From DATKIY01 sp963726755 (GTDB lineage: Bacteria; Actinomycetota; Actinomycetes; JAHEKZ01): a stretch of 64,000 nt of DNA. The position numbers were made by a program, and so were the translations under genes. Positions within the stretch are counted from its first letter, which is position 1; each line of letters opens with the position of its first letter. The DNA lies in the NCBI GenBank assembly GCA_963726755.1, contig CAVSDB010000003.1:930001-994000 (forward strand), in the 5' to 3' direction. The notes under the pieces are model-generated. The model made no database searches. It saw only the letters and a list, made by a program, of their open reading frames with translations, and was not told where the DNA came from. Positions 15,919 to 25,277 of this stretch are shown here, piece by piece.

Positions 15919-16346
15919 CCGACGCCTCGGACCTCACCGACGAGCTGCGAGCTCGTGGGTACCGGGCGACGCCGCAACGCCGGTTGATCCTCGACGCCGT
16001 GCGTCGGCTCGGACACTCGACCCCAGAAGAAATCGCCGTCGACGTTCAGCGATCTGCCCCCTCGGTGAACGTGTCGACGGTTTACCGCACTCTGGACCTG
16101 CTTGAGGAACTTGGTCTGGTCACGCATACCCACCTCGGACACGGCGCTCCCACCTATCACCCGGCGGACGAAAGTGACCATCTGCACCTGGTTTGTCGGT
16201 CGTGCGGCAGCGTCACGCAGGTGGATCTTGAGGTGGCAGATCCTCTGGTGGGAAGTCTTCGGGCCTCACATGGGTTTGAAGTAGATGTAGCGCACGTTGC
16301 GGTACAGGGACGTTGCGCGTCGTGCGTGGCCAACGAGGAGTCTTAG
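15915..16346 (+). CDS. Fur-family metal-responsive repressor
   Basis: 143 aa from GTG 15915, overlapping the nitrobindin stop. The winged helix (residues 10-75: RATPQRRLILDAVRRLGHSTPEEI, VNVSTVYRTLDLLEELGLV) is followed by the dimerisation domain with the metal run HPADESDHLHLVCRSCG and a second CxxC near the end (GRCASC), a probable structural zinc site. In Streptomyces the Fur paralogue next to a YgfZ gene is the nickel regulator Nur, which makes nickel a candidate effector, but Fur, Zur and Nur cannot be told apart safely here. Its stop shares one base with the YgfZ GTG. Confidence 0.9.
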   Translation: MTDASDLTDELRARGYRATPQRRLILDAVRRLGHSTPEEIAVDVQRSAPSVNVSTVYRTLDLLEELGLVTHTHLGHGAPTYHPADESDHLHLVCRSCGSVTQVDLEVADPLVGSLRASHGFEVDVAHVAVQGRCASCVANEES

Positions 16347-17233
16347 TGCTAGATCGACCTGGTGCGGTGCCGCAGACCGACGGTGCCGTCGACTTTGGTG
16401 TCGCCTGGCACTACGGCGACCCGATGGCTGAGCAGCGTCGCCTCGTCGCCGGTGATGGATTCGTCGATCTGTCCCACCGCCCGGTGATTGAGGTTCGCGG
16501 CGAGGATCGACTGACCTGGCTGCACACCCTGACGTCCCAGCACCTGACGGAATTGCCGCCGGGTGTCTGGACGCAAGCACTAGTCCTGAGCCCGCATGGC
16601 CACGTCGAGCACCATCTGACGTTGGTCGACGACGGTGACGTGACGTTGGCTCACGTCGAGCCGGGGACGGCGCAGCCGTTGGTTGAGTACCTCGAGTCGA
16701 TGAAGTTCTGGTCCAAGGTCGACGTTTCGATCCGAGACGACCTTGGCGTCGTTTGGCGGCCGGGGTCGAGCGGCATGGACGGCGATGATGCCTACGAATT
16801 CCTGCCGTGCACCGAGATTGACGGACTCGATGGAGATGTCGCAGGTACCTGGGCGTTCGAGGCCCTGCGCGTTGCAGCCGGACGTCCGAGGTTGGGTTTC
16901 GAGACCGACCATCGGACGATCCCCGCCGAGGTCGGCTGGATCGAGAGCGCTGTCCATCTCGACAAGGGTTGTTACCGGGGACAAGAGACGGTAGCTCGGG
17001 TGCACAACCTCGGACAGCCCCCGCGGCGCTTGGTTATGTTCCACCTCGACGGCAGCGCGGACGCCCTGCCTGAACGTGGCGATGCCGTCATGCTCGACGG
17101 ACGCAAGGTTGGGTTCGTCGGGACGGTCGCGCAGCACTACGAGTTGGGGCCAGTCGCGCTCGGCCTTCTCAAGCGGCAGGTCCCCGGCGGGGCCAACTTG
17201 CTGACCGAGCATGATCACCCGATAAAGGCCTAG
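16346..17233 (+). CDS. ygfZ: YgfZ/GcvT-like folate-binding protein
   Basis: About 295 aa. GTG 16346 is preceded by GAGGAG and overlaps the Fur-family stop. YgfZ proteins use tetrahydrofolate in maintenance of certain Fe-S enzymes. The family signature KGCYRGQETVARVHN, with the conserved Cys, is at about residues 210-224, and the GcvT-like N-terminal region (SHRPVIEVRGEDRLTWLHTLTSQ) is typical. It ends the nitrobindin-Fur-YgfZ operon, 72 bases before the next gene. No anomaly is seen. Confidence 0.93.
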   Translation: MLDRPGAVPQTDGAVDFGVAWHYGDPMAEQRRLVAGDGFVDLSHRPVIEVRGEDRLTWLHTLTSQHLTELPPGVWTQALVLSPHGHVEHHLTLVDDGDVTLAHVEPGTAQPLVEYLESMKFWSKVDVSIRDDLGVVWRPGSSGMDGDDAYEFLPCTEIDGLDGDVAGTWAFEALRVAAGRPRLGFETDHRTIPAEVGWIESAVHLDKGCYRGQETVARVHNLGQPPRRLVMFHLDGSADALPERGDAVMLDGRKVGFVGTVAQHYELGPVALGLLKRQVPGGANLLTEHDHPIKA

Positions 17234-17305
17234 AGCACTGGCGGCCATTGATCATCCTTGGGGTGGGCACTAGCGTCCGCATGGGGACCATCGACTGGAG
17301 GCCGT

Positions 17306-18688
17306 ATGCCACAACGCCCGGGTTTGATCACTCTTGAGCAGTTGCAGGCGGCGATCGAGCGAGACGACATCGATACCGTCGTCGTCGCCATCACCGATAT
17401 GCAGGGCCGACTGTCGGGCAAGCGGCTGTCAGCACGCTTCTTTCTCAACGAAGTTGCCACGCACGGCACCGAGGGGTGTAACTACCTCCTGGCCATTGAC
17501 GTCGACATGAATACTGTCGACGGCTACGCCATGTCTTCGTGGGAACGCGGCTACGGCGACTTCGTCATGGACCCGGACTTCGACACGTTGCGCATGACGC
17601 CCTGGCAGCCGGGGACAGCGCTGATGCTGGCGGACGTGAAGTGGGAGGACGGCAGCGACGTGCTGCCGTCCCCTCGTCAGATCTTGCGCCGCCAACTCGA
17701 CCGGCTGTCCGACCTTGGTCTGAAGGCGTATGTCGGGACCGAACTCGAATTCATCCTGTTCCGCGACAGCTACGAACAGGCGTGGGACAAGCACTACCGC
17801 GACCTGATGCCCGCGAACCAGTACAACGTCGACTACTCGATACTCGGCACGGCGCGCGTAGAGCCGCTACTTCGTCGGATCCGGCGTGAGATGGAGGGAG
17901 CGGGGCTGTACGTCGAGTCGGCCAAGGGCGAGTGCAATCTCGGTCAACATGAGATCGCCTTCCGCTTCGCCGAGGCGTTGCAGACGTGTGACAACCACGT
18001 CATCTACAAAGAGGGCGCCAAAGAGATTGCTGCGCAAGAGGGCATGGCGTTGACGTTCATGGCGAAGTTCGATGAACGCGAAGGTAACTCGTGCCACATC
18101 CACATCTCGGTCCGCGGCGACGGCACGAAGTACGGCGACGGCGAGGCCGTGATGGCCGACGGCGATGACCACTCAGCATTGTCACCGTTGGGTAGCAGGT
18201 GGGTTGCAGGTCAACTTGCGCACATGCGTGAACTCACGCTGTTCTCCGCGCCGAACATCAACTCGTACAAGCGGTTCGTCCCGGGGTCCTTCGCACCGAC
18301 GACCGTGGCGTGGGGTCGCGACAACCGGACCTGCGCGGTACGGCTGGTCGGCCACGGAGAATCGTTGCGGATGGAGAACCGCGTCCCCGGGGGAGATATC
18401 AACCCATATCTCGCCACGGCTGCACTCGTGGCTGCAGGCATCGACGGCATGGAACGCGAACTCGAACTTGAGCCAGCGCTGGTTGGCAACGCGTACAACG
18501 CGGAAATGGCGAAGGTCCCGCACACCATGGATGATGCGCTCGCGTTGTGGGAGAAGTCAGAGTTCGCAAGGAAGGCGTTCGGTGACGATGTTGTCGACCA
18601 CTACGCGAACATGGCGCGTATCGAGTTGTCGGCGTACTCCTCGACGGTGACCGATTGGGAACGTAAGCGAAACTTCGAAAGATTCTGA
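17306..18688 (+). CDS. Glutamine-synthetase-like gamma-glutamyl-amine ligase (PuuA/GlnA3/GlnA4 type)
   Basis: About 460 aa from ATG 17306, with GGAGG seven bases upstream. It has the GS fold: a metal-binding GTELEFILF, ESAKGECNLGQHEIAFR with the catalytic glutamates, and the adenylate/ammonium region CHIHIS, NSYKRF and NRVPGGDINPYLA. In family terms it lacks the Tyr-adenylylation segment of true GlnA. The downstream aldehyde dehydrogenase and the gamma-glutamyl hydrolase indicate that it glutamylates an amine (polyamine, ethanolamine or similar) rather than ammonia. The real substrate is unresolved; Streptomyces paralogues work on polyamines (GlnA3) and ethanolamine (GlnA4). Confidence 0.88.
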   Translation: MPQRPGLITLEQLQAAIERDDIDTVVVAITDMQGRLSGKRLSARFFLNEVATHGTEGCNYLLAIDVDMNTVDGYAMSSWERGYGDFVMDPDFDTLRMTPWQPGTALMLADVKWEDGSDVLPSPRQILRRQLDRLSDLGLKAYVGTELEFILFRDSYEQAWDKHYRDLMPANQYNVDYSILGTARVEPLLRRIRREMEGAGLYVESAKGECNLGQHEIAFRFAEALQTCDNHVIYKEGAKEIAAQEGMALTFMAKFDEREGNSCHIHISVRGDGTKYGDGEAVMADGDDHSALSPLGSRWVAGQLAHMRELTLFSAPNINSYKRFVPGSFAPTTVAWGRDNRTCAVRLVGHGESLRMENRVPGGDINPYLATAALVAAGIDGMERELELEPALVGNAYNAEMAKVPHTMDDALALWEKSEFARKAFGDDVVDHYANMARIELSAYSSTVTDWERKRNFERF

Positions 18689-18718
18689 GATTCCGATACT
18701 CGTGATTGGCAGACAGGC

Positions 18719-20086
18719 GTGACCACTACCTACGACGTCATCAACCCGGCGACCGAGTCGATCGTCCGGACCGTCGAGTTGGCCGACGTTGCCGCGACCG
18801 ACGCGGCGATCGATCGTGCCGCACGTGCTTTCGAGACGTGGCGTCACGTCGCTCCAGCGGACCGGGCACGGCTGCTGCGTTCGTTCGCGGCAGTCGTCGA
18901 TGCTCACAGTGAGCAACTCGCGCAGCTTGAGGTCACGAACTCGGGCCACACGATCAGCAATGCGCGATGGGAGGCTGGCAACGTCCGCGACGTGCTGAAC
19001 TACTACTCAGCTGCACCCGAGCGGATGTTCGGTCGCCAGATTCCGGTTGCCGGAGGCGTGAACATTACGTTCAAGGAACCACTCGGAGTCGTCGGCGTCA
19101 TCGTGCCGTGGAACTTCCCCATGCCTATTGCTGGCTGGGGCTTTGCTCCTGCGCTTGCAGCCGGTAACACCGTGGTCCTTAAGCCAGCCGAGGTGACGCC
19201 GCTGACTGCAATCCTGCTGGGCGAGCTGGCGCTAGAAGCGGGACTGCCAGAGGACGTGTTTACGGTCATCCCCGGCAAGGGGTCGGTGGTTGGTGAGCGG
19301 TTCGTGACGCACCCCGCCGTACGTAAGTTGGTGTTCACCGGCTCAACCGAAGTGGGGCAGCGCGTCATGCGCGGTGCCGCTGACCAGGTGAAGCGAGTCA
19401 CGCTCGAACTTGGCGGCAAGAGTGCCAACGTCGTGTTTGCCGACTCGGACCTGGAACTTGCTGCCGCGACTGCGCCGTACGGGGTGTTCGACAACGCCGG
19501 GCAGGACTGTTGCGCGAGGTCACGAATCTTGGTCGAACGATCGGCGTACGACCGGTTTATGGAGTTGCTCGAGCCAGCGGTGCAGGGCGTGCGCGTTGAG
19601 GACCCGTCGCTGGACAGTGCCGAGATGGGTCCGTTGATTACGCGAACTCAGTGGGACACCGTGTCGTCGTTCGTTCCGGACGATGCGCCGGTCGCCTTTA
19701 AGGGCAGCGCCCCAGACGGTCCCGGGTTCTGGTTTGCGCCGACGGTCTTGGCGCCAGTCGACCCGAAGGACCGCGTGTTTCGCGAGGAGATTTTCGGTCC
19801 GGTCGTTGTAGTCGTGCCGTTCGACGACGAAGCCGACGCGATTCGACTTGCCAACGACTCGGACTACGGATTGTCGGGCTCGATCTGGACGCGCGACGTC
19901 GGACGTGCGCTTCGCGTTTCGCGTGCTATTGAGGCCGGCAACTTGTCAGTGAACTCACACTCGTCGGTGCGTTACTCGACGCCGTTTGGCGGATACAAGC
20001 AGTCAGGCCTAGGTCGTGAACTTGGTCCAGACGCGGTCGACTCGTTCACCGAGGTAAAGAACGTATTCATAGCGACGGAAGGCTGA
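18719..20086 (+). CDS. NAD(P)-dependent aldehyde dehydrogenase (PuuC-like)
   Basis: 455 aa from GTG 18719. ALDH hallmarks are visible: PWNFPMPIAGWGFAPAL, the general-base motif LELGGKSANVV, and the catalytic Cys264 in NAGQDCCARSR. The end has the conserved PFGGYKQSGLGRELG. Placed between the gamma-glutamyl ligase and the hydrolase, it probably oxidises the gamma-glutamyl-aminoaldehyde (or the free aldehyde) to the acid. Thirty bases separate it from the ligase and four from the SDR, so it is likely cotranscribed. Confidence 0.93.
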   Translation: MTTTYDVINPATESIVRTVELADVAATDAAIDRAARAFETWRHVAPADRARLLRSFAAVVDAHSEQLAQLEVTNSGHTISNARWEAGNVRDVLNYYSAAPERMFGRQIPVAGGVNITFKEPLGVVGVIVPWNFPMPIAGWGFAPALAAGNTVVLKPAEVTPLTAILLGELALEAGLPEDVFTVIPGKGSVVGERFVTHPAVRKLVFTGSTEVGQRVMRGAADQVKRVTLELGGKSANVVFADSDLELAAATAPYGVFDNAGQDCCARSRILVERSAYDRFMELLEPAVQGVRVEDPSLDSAEMGPLITRTQWDTVSSFVPDDAPVAFKGSAPDGPGFWFAPTVLAPVDPKDRVFREEIFGPVVVVVPFDDEADAIRLANDSDYGLSGSIWTRDVGRALRVSRAIEAGNLSVNSHSSVRYSTPFGGYKQSGLGRELGPDAVDSFTEVKNVFIATEG

Positions 20087-20090
20087 GCAC

Positions 20091-20855
20091 GTGAATCGAC
20101 TCGAAGGTCGGGTTGCCGTCATCACCGGGGGAGCCGGCGGCATCGGTCTTGCGACCGGCAAGCGCATGGCAAGCGAGGGTGCGAACGTCGTCGTCGTCGA
20201 CATGAACGACGACGCTGGCACTGCTGCGGCTAATGCGGTCGGCGGACGTTACATCAACGCGGACGTGACTAGCCCCGAGGACAACGAGCGGATCTACGCA
20301 GAGACGTTCGAGGCGTTTGGCCGAGTCGACATCGCGTTCCACAACGCGGGGATCTCGCCAGCGGATGATGACTCGATTCTGACGACCGGTATGGACGCGT
20401 GGCGTCGCGTACAAGAGGTGAACCTGACGTCGGTGTACCTGGGGTGCAAAGCCGTGCTGCCCTACATGCAGCGCCAGGGCAGGGGTTCGATCATCAACAC
20501 GGCGTCGTTCGTTGCGACGCTTGGTGCCGCGACGTCACAGATCTCTTACACCGCAAGCAAGGGTGGGGTTCTTGCGATGACTCGCGAACTCGGTGTGCAG
20601 TTCGCCCGCGAAGGGATTCGGGTGAACGCGATTTCGCCGGGACCAATCGCGACGCCGCTGTTGATGGAGTTGTTCGCGAAGGATCCTGAACGCGCGCAAC
20701 GACGTATGGTGCACATCCCGATGGGACGCTTCGGCGAACCGGACGAGATCGCCGCTGCTGTTGCCTTCTTAGCAAGCGACGACGCGTCGTTCATGACGGC
20801 GTCGAACTTCCTCGTCGACGGCGGGATCTCAGGCGCCTACGTCACTCCGCTGTAG
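20091..20855 (+). CDS. SDR-family NAD(P)-dependent oxidoreductase
   Basis: 254 aa from GTG 20091 with GGAAGG upstream. Classical SDR: cofactor motif TGGAGGIG (12-19), NAG at about 88, catalytic Ser and YTASK, and the C-terminal DGGISGAYVTPL. It probably oxidises an alcohol intermediate in the amine pathway encoded by its neighbours, but substrate cannot be read from the sequence. Its last 14 bases overlap the end of the gamma-glutamyl hydrolase gene coming from the other strand. Confidence 0.9.
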   Translation: MNRLEGRVAVITGGAGGIGLATGKRMASEGANVVVVDMNDDAGTAAANAVGGRYINADVTSPEDNERIYAETFEAFGRVDIAFHNAGISPADDDSILTTGMDAWRRVQEVNLTSVYLGCKAVLPYMQRQGRGSIINTASFVATLGAATSQISYTASKGGVLAMTRELGVQFAREGIRVNAISPGPIATPLLMELFAKDPERAQRRMVHIPMGRFGEPDEIAAAVAFLASDDASFMTASNFLVDGGISGAYVTPL

Positions 20856-21549
20856 CGGCTTCGGACGCTGCTTTGACTAGTGCGTCGAACAGCCGAACGT
20901 CGTCCGCTGCCTCGGGATGCCACAGCACGCCGACCGCAAACTTCCGGTCGGGATACTCAACCGCCTCGATGGTGTCGTCGTCGGCCCAACCAGTGATCGT
21001 CAACGTGCCAACGTCGGCGACGCCCTGATGGTGGTAACTCTTCACGACCGCACTGCCGCCGAGGACGTCTGCGACACGCGACCCCTCGGCTAACTTCACG
21101 GCGTGTTCGCCGAAAATGCCAGCTTCCGGGCGATGCCGTTCGTGACCGACGACGTCGGGTAGGTGCTGGGTGAGGTGACCGCCGGCGTGAACCGTCATGA
21201 CTTGAAGTCCGCGACAGATGCCGAGCGTCGGGATGTCGCGTTGAAGCGCTCCGTCGAGCAGTGCGAACTCTGCGGTATCGCGATCGTCCCGCCACTCGGT
21301 GGTCGCTGGGTGCGGCTGTTCGCGGTAACTCTCCGGATTGAGGTCGGCGCCCCCGGCCAGCACCACGCCGTCGAGCAGGTCGAGCACCTGCGGGTCGAAC
21401 TCGGTGGACGGCGGCAACACCAAAGGCACGCCACCGGCGCGGGTTACTTGATCTACGTAGGAGGCTGGGATAAGGACCGCGGGCTGTTCCCAGACACCCC
21501 AACTGGCAACTTCGCGGTACGCCGACACGCCGATCACCGGACGTCGCAT
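20842..21549 (-). CDS. Gamma-glutamyl-gamma-aminobutyrate hydrolase-like (peptidase C26, PuuD type)
   Basis: 235-aa class I glutamine-amidotransferase-like hydrolase. The nucleophile Cys112 sits in GICRG, and the catalytic His-Glu pair in LWHPE near the C-terminus. PuuD removes the gamma-glutamyl group from the oxidised product and so closes the pathway begun by the ligase at 17.3 kb. ATG 21549 is preceded, six bases away, by a -10-like AAGAGT. It is on the opposite strand to the other pathway genes and converges on them, so it has its own promoter. Confidence 0.92.
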   Translation of the reverse strand: MRRPVIGVSAYREVASWGVWEQPAVLIPASYVDQVTRAGGVPLVLPPSTEFDPQVLDLLDGVVLAGGADLNPESYREQPHPATTEWRDDRDTAEFALLDGALQRDIPTLGICRGLQVMTVHAGGHLTQHLPDVVGHERHRPEAGIFGEHAVKLAEGSRVADVLGGSAVVKSYHHQGVADVGTLTITGWADDDTIEAVEYPDRKFAVGVLWHPEAADDVRLFDALVKAASEAATAE

Positions 21550-21693
21550 GTCGCCACTCTTTCATGCCTTTGGAGGGCTGCCTTTGTCTGTCCCGCGCGT
21601 CCCTCCGCCATACGGGTGACAGGTAGACATTTCGGGTAAAACGTCCCCCGAATGGTGGTGTTTTCGCCGCGTGTGATCGCTACCGTTGGTCTT

Positions 21694-21727
21694 GCTCCGT
21701 TGTCGCATCCCCCCGCGGCAACGGAGC
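21694..21727. terminator. Strong hairpin between YitT-like and PuuD-like genes
   Basis: Thirteen-pair stem, arms 21694-21706 and 21715-21727 (starting GCTCCGTTG and ending CAACGGAGC) with one G-U wobble and an eight-base C-rich loop. It lies about 50 bases beyond the stop of the minus-strand membrane protein gene and well upstream of the PuuD-like ATG. A transcription terminator is the simplest reading, although no long U-tract follows on that strand. The region 21550-21777 otherwise shows no gene. Confidence 0.55.
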
Positions 21728-21777
21728 CTTTACGTCCGGCAAGAGGTCCTCCAGCGGCGGATCTTGCTCGCCCCGGG

Positions 21778-22485
21778 TCAGGCTTCGGTGGCTGGTGCGT
21801 CTTCGGTCGGCAGCTGGCCACCGTGATCACCGCTGATCCGTGACGCCATGCGCAGTCCGTACCCGACGGACGGGCCGATCAGCAGCGCGAACGCGACGGT
21901 CCCGATCCCAACGGTGCCGCCGAGCAACCAACCGGCGCCAAGCACGACGACCTCGATACTGAGCCGGACGACGCTCACCGGCAGGCCGGTCCGGTTGTGG
22001 ACTCCGGTCATCCAACCGTCGCGCGGCCCAGGCCCAAGCCCAGTCGTCAGGTAGAAGCCGCTGCCGATCCCGATCAGGAGAATGCCGGTCGCGACCTCGG
22101 CCACGCGCCAGCTCACTCCCTCGGGTGTCGGCAGAATCGCAGCGGTCACGCCCAGCGAGAGCGCGATGATCACGGCGTTCGAGATCGTGCCGAGTCCGGG
22201 TCGTTCGCGCAGTGGGATCCAGAGCAGCAGGACCACGAGGCTGATGACGAACGTTCCCCAGCCGACGCCCATGCCGGTGTGCACGTCGAGACCTTCGGCC
22301 AACACGGTCCAGGGGGAGACGCCGAGGTTGCTGTCCACCAGGAATGCCTCGCCCGCCCCGAAGACCCACAGACCCACCAGCAAGATCACGAACGTGCTGA
22401 CGGACGGGCGCCAACGCGTCGGTGCCCGCCAGGACGTGACGGGCACCGTGTGGGCCGGCGCCAATCGGCGCAACCAGGAGGGCAC
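21778..22485 (-). CDS. YczE/YitT-like membrane protein
   Basis: 235 aa with five to six hydrophobic segments (about 30-50, 75-95, 105-120, 130-150, 170-215) and the family-like run LGPGPRDGWMTGV. The GTG at 22485 has TACGCT six bases upstream, so a leaderless start is likely. Proteins of this group are uncharacterised integral membrane proteins often near transporters or regulators. No motif tells function. It has a hydrophilic C-terminal tail. Confidence 0.82.
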   Translation of the reverse strand: MPSWLRRLAPAHTVPVTSWRAPTRWRPSVSTFVILLVGLWVFGAGEAFLVDSNLGVSPWTVLAEGLDVHTGMGVGWGTFVISLVVLLLWIPLRERPGLGTISNAVIIALSLGVTAAILPTPEGVSWRVAEVATGILLIGIGSGFYLTTGLGPGPRDGWMTGVHNRTGLPVSVVRLSIEVVVLGAGWLLGGTVGIGTVAFALLIGPSVGYGLRMASRISGDHGGQLPTEDAPATEA

Positions 22486-22576
22486 GTAGCCAGCGTATGG
22501 GTCGACAACTTGACGGGTGGGCGCGCTAGGGAGATGATTGAACCCTCAAGTACCTACGGAGTATCGAAGGAGACAG

Positions 22577-23161
22577 GTGTCCGCACCACTGATCCAGATC
22601 GTGTTGGGCTCGACCCGCCAGGGGCGAGTGGGCGAGAAGGTGGCTCGCTGGTTCGCCGACATCGCGTCCGAGCGCACCGACATTCGCGTCGAGTTAGTCG
22701 ACTTGCTCGACTTTCCGCTGCCCTTCTTCGACTCGCCGATGAGCCCTAAGCGCGGACTCAGCGACGACCCGCGCATCCAAGCCTGGGCCGACAAGATCTC
22801 GCAGGCGGACGGCTTCGTCCTCGTCACTCCCGAGTACAACTACGGCTATCCGGCGGTCCTGAAGAACGCACTCGACCACCTCTATTACCAATGGAACGAC
22901 AAAGCCGTGAGCTTCGTCGGCTACGGCGGAGTCAGCGGTGGTCTGCGCGCGGTTCAGCAACTGCGTCAGGTCGTCGTAGAACTCGGCATGGTCCAGACGC
23001 ACACGCAGGTGACGATCCCAATGGCACCTCGGTTGTTTGACGAGGACGGCCAACTACTCGACAAGCGGTTCGACGCCAGCGCCGCGGCTGTTCTCGATGA
23101 GATTGCGGACTGGGCGCGGTTGTTACGCACCAAGCGCGAGCAGTTGGCCGTCTCGGCGTAA
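22577..23161 (+). CDS. NADPH-dependent FMN reductase (flavodoxin-like quinone/azo reductase)
   Basis: 194 aa from GTG 22577, with GAAGGAG upstream. It has the flavodoxin-like FMN phosphate loop LGSTRQGRVGEKVA near the N-terminus and the flavin-binding TPEYNYGYPAVLKNALDHLYYQW. Such NADPH:FMN oxidoreductases reduce quinones, chromate or other acceptors. It is a single transcription unit, divergent from the membrane protein gene at 22485. Substrate is unknown. Confidence 0.92.
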   Translation: MSAPLIQIVLGSTRQGRVGEKVARWFADIASERTDIRVELVDLLDFPLPFFDSPMSPKRGLSDDPRIQAWADKISQADGFVLVTPEYNYGYPAVLKNALDHLYYQWNDKAVSFVGYGGVSGGLRAVQQLRQVVVELGMVQTHTQVTIPMAPRLFDEDGQLLDKRFDASAAAVLDEIADWARLLRTKREQLAVSA

Positions 23162-23188
23162 CGCGTCAGTGCGTGGCACGATCTCCGT

Positions 23189-23989
23189 ATGACCGAAGCG
23201 CGGCCACCTAAAGCGCTGCTGTTCGACATCGATGGCGTCTTCTTCGTCGGTGACACGCCGGTACCGGGTGGCGACGAGGTTCTCGCGTGGGTCGAACGAT
23301 CCGGCATCCCCTATCTGTTTGTCACGAACACAACGTCGCATCCCCGCTCGTACCTCGCCGACAAGTTGACTGGATTCGGCGTGAGTGCGACCCCGGACCA
23401 GATAGTGACTCCAGCCGTCGCAGCCCGTCAGTGGCTGCTGGAGAACGACGCTGCCCCGGTTGCGTTATTCGTGCCGGAAGAAACCGCAGAAGAGTTCGAC
23501 GGATTGCCGCTCGCCGGCGATGGCAGACATCCGTCCAGCGTCGTCGTTGGCGACTTGGGACACGACTGGTCTTTCGACGTGCTCAACCGCGCGTTCCAAC
23601 TCTTGATGACCGAGCCACGTCCCACGTTGGTGTCACTGGGCATGACTCGATACTGGCGAGACAACGATGGGTTGTTCATGGACGTCGGACCGTTCGCACA
23701 AGCACTCGCCTTCGCAACCGGAACCGAACCGGTTGTCACGGGAAAGCCGGAGCCGGCGTTCTTCTCCGCCGCTGCTCATCGACTTGGCGTGCCGGAATCT
23801 GATGTCGTGATGATTGGCGACGATATCCGCGGCGACGTCGAGGGCGCGCAACTGGCGGGTATGCGAGGGCTTCTCGTTCGCACGGGGAAGTTTCACGACA
23901 GTGACCTTCAACTGGGCATCATTCCCGATGCGGTCCTAGAGTCTGTCGGAACGCTGCCGCAGTGGTGGCGAGGATTGGAGACGGGATGA
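23189..23989 (+). CDS. HAD-superfamily (class IIA) hydrolase, LHPP-like
   Basis: 266 aa. Motif I DIDGV has nucleophile Asp13 and Asp15, followed by motif II TNTTS, motif III in VTGKPEPAFF and motif IV GDDIRGDV. The large cap between motifs II and III defines the class IIA (NagD/LHPP-like) group. Likely phosphatase for a small molecule or phosphohistidine-type substrate; the sequence does not say which. ATG 23189 has CACGAT six bases upstream. Its stop overlaps the next gene's ATG (ATGA), so the CPBP protease gene is probably coupled. Confidence 0.9.
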   Translation: MTEARPPKALLFDIDGVFFVGDTPVPGGDEVLAWVERSGIPYLFVTNTTSHPRSYLADKLTGFGVSATPDQIVTPAVAARQWLLENDAAPVALFVPEETAEEFDGLPLAGDGRHPSSVVVGDLGHDWSFDVLNRAFQLLMTEPRPTLVSLGMTRYWRDNDGLFMDVGPFAQALAFATGTEPVVTGKPEPAFFSAAAHRLGVPESDVVMIGDDIRGDVEGAQLAGMRGLLVRTGKFHDSDLQLGIIPDAVLESVGTLPQWWRGLETG

Positions 23990-24829
23990 CGTCGCCGGCT
24001 GCGCAAAGCGAGACTGGACTACGAGGCTTTCTCAACCGCGGAGGCTTCTGGCGCCTGCTGAGTTCTCCTCGTTGTGTACATGGCCATCTACCTCGGTTGC
24101 GGCAAGCTCGTATCGCAATTCGCGGGTCACTTCGTCGACGATTCGCTGCTCAGCAGCGTGGGAAGTGTGTTCTTTCAAGTCACACTGAGCCTGATCGTTG
24201 GAGCCGTCGTTCTGGTCGCGATATCCAGTTACATGGGTTGGACAGCCGAACTGTATGCCCGTCAACCGATCTACAAGTCTCGATGGATGTGGATCGCACC
24301 GGTCGTTGTTGCCTTGCCCATCGTGCTGCGGCTATTCGGCATCGACTGGGGACTGCACGGATTCGACGTTGTCGCGTTCCTGGTAGTCACCGGACTTCTC
24401 ATCGGCTTCGTCGAAGAACTTCTCTACCGAGGCATCTCGGTGAAGATGCTTCGTGACGGCGGGCACGGTGAGTGGGCGGTCGCTGCGGTGTCATCGTTGC
24501 TGTTCGGGCTCTCGCACGGAGTCAACATCTTCACTGGACAAGAATTCGGCACTGTGGCGTTCACCGTCGTGTACGCCTTCGCCTTCGGTGTGCTGATGTA
24601 CCTCACGATGCGAGTGACTGGTTTCCTACTCGTTGCGATGATCCTGCACGGACTGACCGATCCCACGACCATCTTGGCCTCGGGCGATCTCGACAAGGTT
24701 GCCACTGGGACGTCCTCGACGGGAGTCCTTGCTTTGGCTGGGATAGTGACGTTCCTGCTGATCCTGGCCGGTTACGTCCTGTTGATTTTCATCCGTGGCA
24801 AGGTAGCGTCTCCATCCGCTGGTCAATGA
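23986..24829 (+). pseudogene. CPBP-family intramembrane metalloprotease, +1 frameshift near 24061
   Basis: CAAX-protease/bacteriocin-processing family. The glutamate motif VEELLYRG, the SHG histidine (LFGLSHGVN) and the third His region (ILHGLTDP) are present, with several membrane helices. The natural start is ATG 23986 overlapping the HAD stop; it opens MTSPAAQSETGLRGFLNRGG. The frame breaks at about 24058-24064: deleting the A after CTGCTG gives RLLVLLVVYMAIYLG, a perfect first helix that continues into the long downstream frame. The span is one base more than a multiple of three. Otherwise a GTG at 24074 would give a 251-aa protein missing part of the first helix. A sequencing insertion is the likelier cause. 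Confidence 0.82.
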
Positions 24830-24854
24830 CCGGTTGATCGATCATCATCTAAAG

Positions 24855-25262
24855 ATGAGCGCAACGCTGGAAGCAGCTTCGGGTAGCGACGCTCTTGCAC
24901 CTGCGCCCACCCGTCGCGGGGGTCCGTCCTGGTTCGCACGGGCGTTGCGGGATCCGGTATCCGAGCGGCGAACCTCCGATCGGCCTTGGCCGGCCGGTCC
25001 GCAACTCGGCCCAAGACAGTTGGATGTTGCGTCAGGGGATTCGGTCATTACCACCACGCTCGTACGCTCTGCACCGGACGCGGTCATCGCAAAGATGGTC
25101 GTTCAGTCCGACGGCTACCAGACGACCTACTTTGACAAGTGGTTCGATGGTGGGTCCTCAAGCGACTCTTGTGGTTACACAGACCTCCCCGGCTGGCAGG
25201 GAAGAACAAACCCACGCCACTGCGACGCGTTCGTCGACAGCGTTCCAAACGCCACGCGGTAG
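24855..25262 (+). CDS. Hypothetical protein, doubtful
   Basis: Possible 135-aa protein (MSATLEAASGSDALAP at the start). A -10-like CATCAT lies six bases before the ATG at 24855. Codon use looks moderately coding, but competing frames on both strands are also open and I recognise no domain. Two Cys occur near the end (DSCGYTD, PRHCDAF). It fills the 448-base gap between the CPBP protease and the first cyclase. It could be a decayed remnant; otherwise I see nothing else in this gap. Confidence 0.3.
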   Translation: MSATLEAASGSDALAPAPTRRGGPSWFARALRDPVSERRTSDRPWPAGPQLGPRQLDVASGDSVITTTLVRSAPDAVIAKMVVQSDGYQTTYFDKWFDGGSSSDSCGYTDLPGWQGRTNPRHCDAFVDSVPNATR

Positions 25263-25277
25263 GCGAACGTTGTTGGC

